Source: an uncultured Acidobacteriaceae bacterium
GTDB taxonomy: Bacteria > Acidobacteriota > Terriglobia > Terriglobales > Acidobacteriaceae
Assembly (NCBI GenBank): GCA_903911925.1
Contig: CAIWFH010000166.1
Span: forward strand, 19,562-83,561
Length of the DNA stretch: 64,000 nt
Direction of reading: 5' to 3'
Part shown: positions 45,149-52,724 of the stretch, in pieces
Layout: each line of letters opens with the position of its first letter
How positions within the stretch are numbered: the first letter of the stretch is position 1
Notes under the pieces: model-generated
What the model saw: the letters and a program-made list of their open reading frames with translations, nothing else
Told to the model about the DNA's origin: nothing
The model's database searches: none
Made by a program: the position numbers and the translations under genes

Positions 45149-47064
45149 CGCGTCCTCAAGTACTCAATCAGGTCGTTGAGTTCGTCCTTGGTCAGGTCGT
45201 TGGTGCGGCCGTGCTTGTCGTCGGGGTTATAGACGGTCCAGATTTCTTCAAGCGTGCGCGCCGAGCCGTCATGCAGGAAAGGCGCTGTGAGCGCGATGTT
45301 GGTGAGCGGCGCCGCCTTCAGTAGGCCTGCATTGTCAGTGGCCTTGCGCGTGCCCACGTCAGAGAGTTTCTGATTGGTGCCCTTGGGACCGCTGTGGCAG
45401 AAGGAGCAGCGGTTCGATTCGGCGATGGGCTTGCCAAACTTATCCACTGTACGCGAGAAGAGGGCCAGGCCGCGCTCCTGCGCCGGGGTCAATTCGCCGC
45501 CGGGCAGCCTAAAGCGGTTGGGCCGCGTGGGCATGCTGCGCACGTAGACGACCAGATCAGTCAGGGTAAGGTCGCTGTAATTCTGCGAGCGCCAAAAGTA
45601 CTTCTCGGTGCGCGGACCGCACTCGGTGGGCAGGTTGGGGTTGCCGCCGTTCCACTTGTAAGGCTCGGTGTCTTTCACGCCTTCAAGCAGTTTGTTGTCT
45701 ACTACATCGCGGCCGAATCCGTCGGGTTCGAGATCCCATGTGAGTCCGTCAAAGGTGGAGTCGATATGGCAGGTGGCACAACCTATCTGCCCCTGAAAAG
45801 ACTGGCGCGCCGTATAGAAAGTCTGCTCGCCGCGGCGCAGGACGGAGACAGTTTTGGGCCCGGCCATAGTAATGGTTGAAGCGACGCGGAGGGTGCGCGA
45901 ATCGATCACGCTGATGGTGTCGTCAAGCCGATTGGCGACGAGGAGCTTACGGCCATCGCGGGTGAGCGCTAGGCCGCGCGGATTGCGGCCGACCGGGATG
46001 TGGGCGACAACATAGTTCGAACTGGCCGAGAGGTCCTGGACGTAGGGACCTGCGTGCGTGTGAATAAAGCGCATGAGGCGAGGGACGTCAATGACGGTGA
46101 CCATCTCCGAACCGCCGCAGGTGACGTAGATCCGCGACTTGTCCGGCGCGATAGCCACGCCAAAAGGTTGTGCGGCGTAGCGCTCCAGTTCATCCAGCGG
46201 AACTTCGATGGGCTTGCCGATATCTGCGCCGAAGAGTGTGAGCGTGTGCGCGAATGCGCCGCCGTGCTCGAGATGCGCCAGCGGCACCAGGTTCTTGGGA
46301 TGGTACTCGGCAACAACCCCGAGGCGGCCGTCGTTGGAGAATGCGAGATGAAAGACGCCGGCGACGGAGTGCAGTGGGATGCGATCGAGAACCACGGCGC
46401 GGGCTGCATCGATGACCGTGATCTCAGACTCGGGCACGGTGCGATTTTCAAGCCCGGTGCGGAGCGGCGACGGATTGGGATAAATATGCGTTGCGTAGAT
46501 GCGCGCGCCATCCGGCGATAGCGTGAGGTAGCTCGCTCCGCGACCGCCAAGCAGGCGCTTCTGCTCTTCGCCGGTAAGCGCGTCGAGCACGGCAATGTCG
46601 TTAGAGATGCGGTTGGCGACGAAGAGATGTTTGGCAACGCGGTCTTCAACCACGCCGGAAGGCTCCGCACCTACCGGCCAGGTGGCGATGACGGAGAGCT
46701 TTGCCGTGTCGATCACCGATAGAGTGTCGTCCCATGAGTTGGCGACGAAGAGGCGGTCGCCGGAGGGCGAGAGCGCGAAGCCCCGCGGAGTGCGGCCAAC
46801 GGCGATGTTATTGATGACTGCATAGGTGGCTGCATCGAAGACGCGGATCTCATTGCTCTGCTGGCAGAGCACGTAAAGGCGCTTGCCATCGGGGGAGAAC
46901 AACAGTTCAAGAGGAGAAGCGTAGTCCAGCAAATCCGACGCGGTGTCGCGCTCGACAGCCCGAACCGGACGGCCGGGCATCAGCGCAATAGCGAAGAACA
47001 CAGCCGCCAGCAACGCAAACCCCACGGCAGCGGCATGCATTCCGATTTTGTTGCGACCCGTCAC
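45145..47064 (-). CDS. YVTN beta-propeller fused to MauG-like diheme cytochrome c domain
   Basis: A 639-residue exported or membrane-anchored protein; one hydrophobic segment at about 10-30. Residues 45-400 are YVTN/YncE-type propeller blades (SPDGKRLYVLCQQSNEIRVF, SGDRLFVANSWDDTLSVID, DGRKLLVANRLDDTISVID). The C-terminal 220 residues carry two c-type heme sites, CATCH near 428 and CSFCH near 551, with the APFLHDGSARTLEEI block typical of cytochrome c peroxidase/MauG proteins. Such enzymes reduce peroxide or oxidise protein substrates. It overlaps both neighbours by 4 bp, so it is tightly coupled in the operon. Confidence 0.88.
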   Translation of the reverse strand: MTGRNKIGMHAAAVGFALLAAVFFAIALMPGRPVRAVERDTASDLLDYASPLELLFSPDGKRLYVLCQQSNEIRVFDAATYAVINNIAVGRTPRGFALSPSGDRLFVANSWDDTLSVIDTAKLSVIATWPVGAEPSGVVEDRVAKHLFVANRISNDIAVLDALTGEEQKRLLGGRGASYLTLSPDGARIYATHIYPNPSPLRTGLENRTVPESEITVIDAARAVVLDRIPLHSVAGVFHLAFSNDGRLGVVAEYHPKNLVPLAHLEHGGAFAHTLTLFGADIGKPIEVPLDELERYAAQPFGVAIAPDKSRIYVTCGGSEMVTVIDVPRLMRFIHTHAGPYVQDLSASSNYVVAHIPVGRNPRGLALTRDGRKLLVANRLDDTISVIDSRTLRVASTITMAGPKTVSVLRRGEQTFYTARQSFQGQIGCATCHIDSTFDGLTWDLEPDGFGRDVVDNKLLEGVKDTEPYKWNGGNPNLPTECGPRTEKYFWRSQNYSDLTLTDLVVYVRSMPTRPNRFRLPGGELTPAQERGLALFSRTVDKFGKPIAESNRCSFCHSGPKGTNQKLSDVGTRKATDNAGLLKAAPLTNIALTAPFLHDGSARTLEEIWTVYNPDDKHGRTNDLTKDELNDLIEYLRTR

Positions 47065-48719
47065 TTCGGCTCCTCCACAATGAGCACTTTGTCCACGAGG
47101 AGTTTTTCAAGTGTCTGCTCTTTGCCGCTGGGCCAGTGAACGATGAGCTTGTCGACAGTGGTTGCTGCGCCGAGGCCGAAGTGCAAGCGGCTGTCGTCTT
47201 GCGAGAGATAGCCTGAAGCCGCAACGCGCTCGGCGGTCTGGCGCTTGCCCGCGGCGAAGAGTTCAACGCGCGCGCCAATGCCATCGCGATTGCTTTTTGC
47301 GCCGACGAGTTTGATGGCGATCCAGTGGCCGGTGTTGGCGGTGACGTTGTGAACAAGCGTCCCCCTGGCGCCGAGATTGACGACAAAGGCATCGACCTTG
47401 CCGTCGTTGTCGTAGTCGGCAAAGCAGGCGCCGCGCGCCGTGGTGCGCACGCTGAGCACCGGGCCGGCATCGCGGGAGACGTCGGCGAATTTGCTGTTGC
47501 CGAGGCCGCGGAAAAGGGTGTGCTCTTGCGGGTAGAGGTGAATGAGGCCGCCGTGGAAAATCAGAATGTCTGCCAGGCCGTCGTTGTCGAAGTCATAGAC
47601 GCCGGTGCCCCAGCTGACGTATTGCGCGTTGGTCTGCGAGACGCCAGTGGCCGCGCCGATGTCGTCAAAACTCAGCTTTGTGGTGTTATGCAACAGGCGG
47701 TTGTAGTGGCCGTCGGTGACCCAGAGGTCGAGCACGCCGCGGCCCTCCAAGTCAGCGAATACCGGGCCCATGGATGAGGTTGACTCGCCGTTCTGGCCGA
47801 AGGCGGTGCCGGAATCGTTGCCGATTTCTTCAAACGTGCCGTCGTGCTTGTTGCGGAAGAGGAAGTTTTCCGTGCGGTCGTTGGCAACGTAGATGTCGTC
47901 CCAGCCATCGTTGTCGAAGTCCGCGGCCGTCACACCCATGGTGCGGCCTACGAATGCGGCGATGCCAGATTTCTCGCTGACGTCTGTAAATGTCCCGTCG
48001 CAGTTGTTGTGGTAGAGTTTGTTGGTTTCGCCTTCGTAGTCAAGCGGGCCGGGGTAGTTGTCGGCAGCGTAGAAGGCGCGGTACTTGGGATCGAACTTGA
48101 CGTAGCGGCCGACGAAGAGGTCGACGCATCCGTCCTTGTCGTAGTCGAGCCAGGTGGAACTGATGGCCCATCCGTCCACCTTGATGCCGGTCTTGGCCGA
48201 GACGTCGGTAAAGTGGCCGTTGCCGTCGTTGTGATAGAGGATGGTTTTGCCGTAGCCGGTGACGAGAAGATCGACGAAACCGTCATTATCGTAGTCGGCA
48301 GCGGTGACCGCGATGGAGTACATCTCGGGATTGAGGCCGGCCTTGTCGGTGACATCGGTGAAGCGGCCGTTGCCGTCGTTGCGATAGAGATGGTTGTGGG
48401 GCAGCGGCGAGGGCTTCTCTTTCAGTGGATACGGATGCATCGAGTCGTCGAGCGGGCGGCCATTGACGACGTAGAGGTCGGGCAGGCCATCGTTGTTGTA
48501 GTCCAGCCAGATGCATCCTGCACCGGTGCCCTCAAGCAGCGAACCTAATTGGCGGGAACCGAAGCTGTGGGTGAAGTTGATGCCGGATTTGTCGGTGGCG
48601 TCTTCAAATTGTATTGCTGGAACATGTGCTTTGGCAGACGGCGCCTTTGCTACCTCTGGCGCAGTTTGTGCACCGGCGATCAACGCTGTTGTAAATAGAA
48701 GAAGAAAGCTGGACCTCAT
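47061..48719 (-). CDS. CRTAC1-family protein: FG-GAP/VCBS repeats plus ASPIC/UnbV domain
   Basis: A 552-residue exported protein with a signal peptide (MRSSFLLLFTTALIAGAQ). Six or more calcium-loop repeats are visible: DYNNDGLPDLYVV, DYDNDGFVDLLVTG, DYDKDGCVDLFVG, DFDNDGWDDIYVAND, DFDNDGLADILIF, DYDNDGKVDAFVVNLG. These build an integrin-alpha-like propeller. The last 100 residues are an ASPIC/UnbV domain (GARVELFAAGKRQTAER, HFGLGAATTVDKLIVHWPSG). Function unknown for the family. Its stop overlaps the cytochrome gene start by 4 bp; its own start is one base after the upstream stop. Confidence 0.9.
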   Translation of the reverse strand: MRSSFLLLFTTALIAGAQTAPEVAKAPSAKAHVPAIQFEDATDKSGINFTHSFGSRQLGSLLEGTGAGCIWLDYNNDGLPDLYVVNGRPLDDSMHPYPLKEKPSPLPHNHLYRNDGNGRFTDVTDKAGLNPEMYSIAVTAADYDNDGFVDLLVTGYGKTILYHNDGNGHFTDVSAKTGIKVDGWAISSTWLDYDKDGCVDLFVGRYVKFDPKYRAFYAADNYPGPLDYEGETNKLYHNNCDGTFTDVSEKSGIAAFVGRTMGVTAADFDNDGWDDIYVANDRTENFLFRNKHDGTFEEIGNDSGTAFGQNGESTSSMGPVFADLEGRGVLDLWVTDGHYNRLLHNTTKLSFDDIGAATGVSQTNAQYVSWGTGVYDFDNDGLADILIFHGGLIHLYPQEHTLFRGLGNSKFADVSRDAGPVLSVRTTARGACFADYDNDGKVDAFVVNLGARGTLVHNVTANTGHWIAIKLVGAKSNRDGIGARVELFAAGKRQTAERVAASGYLSQDDSRLHFGLGAATTVDKLIVHWPSGKEQTLEKLLVDKVLIVEEPK

Positions 48720-48720
48720 A

Positions 48721-50145
48721 TTATTTGCCTCCCGGCGCTTTTGGTTGCGCGGCGTCAGCCGGAGTTACGCCGGTAAGGTCGACGGGGGTGGTGGTGCGCA
48801 TCAGCACGGCGGGAACGCGATTTTCTGAGGCGCGCTCGGGGCCGGTGTGGCAGCCGGTGCAGATGCGCTGCTCGCCGCGGCGAATGTAGAACCAGCCTTG
48901 CTCCTGGCGAACCACCGCGCCTTTTTCGTCGAGCAAGGCAAAACGGATCGGCTTGTCGCCAGGAACCTTCACAAAAAAAGATCCGTCGGGATCGACTGGC
49001 GTCGTGCCGGTGACTACGGCGTGGCCCTGGGCGTCTTGTGTTTCAAGTTGAACCGACGCAGGAGTCGACTTGAGATCGCCGGCACGGGAAAGGCGCGCAT
49101 CGAGAGCCATGAGGTTGGCATAGCTCCAGTCATGCAGGCCGGAGGGATGGCGATTGGGGCGGTGGCGCGGGGTTACCAGGACAGGCTCAACAATATCTTT
49201 GCCGGGTTCAGCGAGAAGAGATATAAGCCCCGGCGTTCCCGGCTTCCAGAACTTGAGCGCGAAGCGGGCGCTGGCATTTGCACGCGCGCTGACCAGCCAC
49301 TCGCCGGAGGCGGTTTCGGCAATTGCGCCTGCGAAGTCGGCGTGAGGCGCGGCGATGGGGGCCTCATGGGCGAGAGGCGATGTGAAGCGGACCAAGGTGG
49401 CCCCGTGTGTGAAAACTACGTCGCCGGATGTTAACTGCTTGCCGCCCCAGCGGGCCGAGCCGTGATCGCAGCGGTAAGACTCGACGCCCGAGCCGTCGGA
49501 GTAGACCAGAAAGAGTTCGGCAGTAGGGTGACCCTCGCTATTGGAGCCGAGCGGGAATCCGGCTTCAAAAAGGATGCGGCCATCGGCGAGCACGTCGGCG
49601 GGAATCGCGCTGCCGGGCAAAAATGTGATTTGGATGATCGCCGGAGTGGTATCGACCGATGCGTAGGACGGCGGCGCTTCGCTGGCTCTTGCGGTCTCAA
49701 GCTGAAAACCCTGCGGTCCGCGGCGAGCATAGACCAGGCGGCCCTCCGGCAGAAGGCCGGGCAGATAGAGCGGGCGAATGGCGTCGGTTTCGGTGGCTAA
49801 CACCTTGCGGACGGCATGGGTGGCTAGAGTGAGTTCCCATATCTGCCACGGATCGGTGGCAGCCTGCTTGCCTGCGAAGAGAACCGTCTTTCCGTCAAAG
49901 GAGACATTGGCGTCGGCGCTGGCGGCCAATCCAGTGACCAGCGGTTCGGCTTTGCCGTCATGGACTAAAAGGAGCTGCGCGCCTTTAGGAAAGCGTTCAC
50001 CGCCGGTGAGAGCAGCCAGAGGTTCATACACCGGCGCGGCGGTGACAATGATGTCGGCTTTGACGGCGCTAGATGAAAGGCCGCCAACCGGAAGAGATGC
50101 GAGGAACAGCGCGGCGGCCGCCAACATCCTGGCCGGAAATCTCAT
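48721..50145 (-). CDS. HzsA-like exported monoheme cytochrome c
   Basis: A 474-residue protein with a signal peptide (MRFPARMLAAAALFLASLP). Residues 60-330 look like TolB/WD-type propeller blades (DGKTVLFAGKQAATDPWQIWEL). The C-terminal part holds HPSGLHDWSYANLMALDA and a single heme site CTGCH (near 428) in RICTGCHTGPERASENRVP. This combination matches the hydrazine-synthase-alpha-like family common in bacteria that do not make hydrazine. It is probably a periplasmic redox protein. It overlaps the DAHP synthase gene by 4 bp. Confidence 0.82.
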   Translation of the reverse strand: MRFPARMLAAAALFLASLPVGGLSSSAVKADIIVTAAPVYEPLAALTGGERFPKGAQLLLVHDGKAEPLVTGLAASADANVSFDGKTVLFAGKQAATDPWQIWELTLATHAVRKVLATETDAIRPLYLPGLLPEGRLVYARRGPQGFQLETARASEAPPSYASVDTTPAIIQITFLPGSAIPADVLADGRILFEAGFPLGSNSEGHPTAELFLVYSDGSGVESYRCDHGSARWGGKQLTSGDVVFTHGATLVRFTSPLAHEAPIAAPHADFAGAIAETASGEWLVSARANASARFALKFWKPGTPGLISLLAEPGKDIVEPVLVTPRHRPNRHPSGLHDWSYANLMALDARLSRAGDLKSTPASVQLETQDAQGHAVVTGTTPVDPDGSFFVKVPGDKPIRFALLDEKGAVVRQEQGWFYIRRGEQRICTGCHTGPERASENRVPAVLMRTTTPVDLTGVTPADAAQPKAPGGK

Positions 50146-51029
50146 CCCACGGCCTCCATGGCCCGCACGGCGGTTGCCCCGCGGTATGGAAGGACCGGTT
50201 CGCGCAGCGCGAGATAAGGCTTGATGGAGCGCATCATGGCGTCGAACCCGGCAAAGTCGAGCGATTGTTCGCCGTCGCTCCAGGCCTTCTCCGGATTGGG
50301 ATGAACTTCAACGATCAGGCCATCGGCTCCAGCGGCAACGGCGATGCGAGCAAGCGAGGGCACCAGGTCGCTATGTCCTGCGGCGTGGCTGGGGTCGGCA
50401 ATGATGGGCAGGTGCGAAATCTGCTTGAGCAGGGCGATTGCGGCCACGTCAAAGGTGTTGCGCAGGGCGGTTTCAAAAGTCCGGATGCCGCGCTCGCAGA
50501 GGATGACGTTTGGGTTGCCGTTGTCGAGCACCAACTGCGCTGAGCGCAGCAGGTCGGCGATGGTGGCCACCATGCCGCGCTTGAGCAGGATGGGGCGGCC
50601 GGAGCGCGCCGCGGCTTCAATCAGAGCGTAGTTCTCCATGTTGCGCGAGCCGATCTGGAGAATGTCAGCGTACTCGGCCACAAGCGGAACGTCTTCTTCG
50701 CTCATGACCTCGGTGACGATGGCGAGGCCGCTTTCCTGGCGGGCGTGGGCCAGCATCTTGAGGCCATCAAGGCCGTGGCCCTGGAATGCGTAGGGGGAAC
50801 TGCGGGGCTTGAAGGCGCCTCCGCGGAGGATGCGGGCGCCGCCGCGGCGAACGTGGTTGGCCGTGGCCATGAGCTGGAACTCGGTTTCAACCGAGCAGGG
50901 GCCAGCCATGGTGATAAAGTCATCGCCGCCGATTGCGAAATCGAGCATGGGGACCACGGTCTGCTGGCAGTGGTCGCTCTTCAGCACATCGGGTGATTCG
51001 ACGAATTGATCGTGCCAACTCTGGCGCAC
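50142..51029 (-). CDS. aroF: 3-deoxy-7-phosphoheptulonate (DAHP) synthase, type I beta, no regulatory domain
   Basis: A 295-residue TIM barrel that condenses phosphoenolpyruvate and erythrose-4-phosphate in the first shikimate step. Family blocks: FITMAGPCSVE, RGGAFKPRSSPYAFQGHGLDGL, LQIGSRNMENYALI, LLKRGM and IIADPSHAAGH (metal and substrate ligands). The N-terminal ferredoxin-like domain that gives feedback control in Thermotoga-type enzymes is absent; only about 28 unassigned residues precede the barrel. GTG start at 51029; ATG at 50948 is an alternative. It heads a seven-gene overlapping run of otherwise mostly exported proteins, an unusual setting. Confidence 0.9.
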   Translation of the reverse strand: MRQSWHDQFVESPDVLKSDHCQQTVVPMLDFAIGGDDFITMAGPCSVETEFQLMATANHVRRGGARILRGGAFKPRSSPYAFQGHGLDGLKMLAHARQESGLAIVTEVMSEEDVPLVAEYADILQIGSRNMENYALIEAAARSGRPILLKRGMVATIADLLRSAQLVLDNGNPNVILCERGIRTFETALRNTFDVAAIALLKQISHLPIIADPSHAAGHSDLVPSLARIAVAAGADGLIVEVHPNPEKAWSDGEQSLDFAGFDAMMRSIKPYLALREPVLPYRGATAVRAMEAVG

Positions 51030-51127
51030 CGTTCCGCGCTCCGTTCTGGGGAAACTTCAGGCTACGCGCTGAGGGCGTGGTGCGCCTCCACCCAAAGGTG
51101 GAGATGGGGGGAACAGGGACTGAGGGA

Positions 51128-52543
51128 CTAAGGGACTGACAGGGCTATGGGCGGGGGGCGGTAGCCAAAGGCGGCATCGACGATCTCGGCTATGCCGAGA
51201 ACGGTTTCGTCGTGGAAGGGGCGGGCGGCGATCTGGACGCCGATGGGCAGGCCCTCGGGTGAACTGCCCACGGGAACGACGGCGGCTGGCGCGGCTAACG
51301 TGTTGAACCATTGGGTGTGGCGGACTGCATCGAGATAGGCGACGGGCTGGCCTTCAACGGTCCACGAGCGCTCGCCATGTCGGAAGGCGGGGATGCTGGC
51401 AACCGGGCAGAGGAGGACGGGGTGTCCCGACATTTCGGCCAGGGTTTTGGAGCGGAGCAGGTCGAGTTCGGCCCATGCGTCGAGCAGTTCGGTGGCCGTT
51501 AGCGGCGGGACGGAGGCGGCTATGCCGAGGAATTCATTAAAGATAGGGCTGAGCTGGTTCTCGCGGCCCCTGATCTCCGGAGCGTAGAACATGGCGCCGC
51601 ACTGAACGAAGAGCTTCCACCACAATTGGCGCAGGGGTTCTAGGGTCTGGGGGAGGAAGGGCTCGACGCAAAAACCGGCGTTGCTGAGTGCGGCGGCGGC
51701 GGTGTTGACCGCGGCGCGCGTCTCCGGTGTGACGGGGACGAGGCCATCGTCCTCAAAAAAGCCGATGGTGTTGGCGCGGAGGCCTTCCGGTGTGGGATGG
51801 CTGAGCGGGACAGGGGGGCTGGCGGGGTCGCAGGGGTCCTGGCCACTGAGGATGCGGAAGAGCAGGGTCACGTCGGCCATGGTGCGGGCCATAGGGCCGA
51901 TGGCGCCGAGGGTGGAGAACGGGCCCACGCACGGTGGCAGGTGGCCGCGGCCAGGGATGCGGCCGGGGGTGGGCTTGAGCGAGCAGATGCCGGTGAAGTG
52001 CGCCGGGACGCGGACAGAGCCGCCGCTGTCGGAGCCCAGTCCGCATGCTGACAGGCCGGCTGCGATGGCCGCCGACTCGCCGCCGCTGGAGCCGCCGGGC
52101 GATCGGTCCAGGTCCCAAGGGTTGGAAACGCGGCCGTGGAGCAGGTTGGCGGATTCGTAGGCCATGAGGAATTCGGGGCAGTTGGTGGTGCCCAGAATCA
52201 GCGCTCCAGCTGCGCGCAGGCGGGAGACTACCACCGCATCTTCGGTGGGGACATCGCCTTTGTGGAGCAGGCTGCCGATTTCGCAGAGATAGCCGGCGGT
52301 GGCGATGGAGGATTTTACGGTGACGGGCAGGCCGTGCAGGGGGCCGCGCCCGGTCTTCACGGCCTGGAGCCGCTGCGCTTCGGCGCGGACGCAGCCGGAG
52401 TCGAAGTCGGCGAAGGCGTTTAGCTGGGGGTTGAGCCGCTCGATCTGTTGGATGTGGACCTCGGCTAGTTCGGGGATGGAAATCTGGCCGGCGCCGAGGA
52501 GTTCAAGCTGGTCGATTGCGGATTTGAGGACGGGTTCGTTCAC
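51128..52543 (-). CDS. Amidase-signature family hydrolase
   Basis: A 471-residue Ser-cisSer-Lys amidase. The triad is visible as Lys77 (VTVKSS), Ser152/153 (SPGGSSGGESAA) and Ser176 (GSDSGGSVRVPA). Family members hydrolyse diverse amides, including indoleacetamide, fatty amides and, as GatA, Glu-tRNA amides. GatB/GatC are absent and the sequence ends early, so GatA is unlikely. No signal peptide. Same strand as the downstream redox operon, 98 bp upstream of its first gene; membership is uncertain. GTG start at 52543 with a weak AAGG. Confidence 0.86.
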   Translation of the reverse strand: MNEPVLKSAIDQLELLGAGQISIPELAEVHIQQIERLNPQLNAFADFDSGCVRAEAQRLQAVKTGRGPLHGLPVTVKSSIATAGYLCEIGSLLHKGDVPTEDAVVVSRLRAAGALILGTTNCPEFLMAYESANLLHGRVSNPWDLDRSPGGSSGGESAAIAAGLSACGLGSDSGGSVRVPAHFTGICSLKPTPGRIPGRGHLPPCVGPFSTLGAIGPMARTMADVTLLFRILSGQDPCDPASPPVPLSHPTPEGLRANTIGFFEDDGLVPVTPETRAAVNTAAAALSNAGFCVEPFLPQTLEPLRQLWWKLFVQCGAMFYAPEIRGRENQLSPIFNEFLGIAASVPPLTATELLDAWAELDLLRSKTLAEMSGHPVLLCPVASIPAFRHGERSWTVEGQPVAYLDAVRHTQWFNTLAAPAAVVPVGSSPEGLPIGVQIAARPFHDETVLGIAEIVDAAFGYRPPPIALSVP

Positions 52544-52601
52544 GGGCGGTAGGCCTTGAGCTGAGGTTGGTGGCTAGGTCGAATGGGGCGGGTTGAGGGT
52601 C

Positions 52602-52650
52602 GTGGTTTCCCACCCTTGCGCAAAGTACGCGCAAGGATGGGGCACCCAGC
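52602..52650 (+). repeat. Dispersed palindrome, subtype B
   Basis: GTGGTTTCCCACCCTTGCGC-AAAGTAC-GCGCAAGGATGGGGCACCCAGC. It lies 12 bp from a subtype A copy; the two have identical outer flanks. Confidence 0.85.
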
Positions 52651-52662
52651 CTATTAAAATTC

Positions 52663-52704
52663 GTGGTTTCCCAGGTCTGAAAATCCAGACCTGGGGCACC
52701 CAGC
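52663..52704 (+). repeat. Dispersed palindrome, subtype A
   Basis: GTGGTTTCCCAGGTCTG-AAAATC-CAGACCTGGGGCACCCAGC. The core C/G pair is swapped (TCTG/CAGA versus TCTC/GAGA), a compensatory change that keeps the stem. Confidence 0.88.
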
Positions 52705-52724
52705 AGTCGTGCGAGATATGGAGA

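Noticed and set aside
51086..51106. Hairpin TCCACCCAAAGGTGGA after the amidase gene as a terminator
   Set aside because: No T-run follows on the minus strand, so simple termination is not supported.
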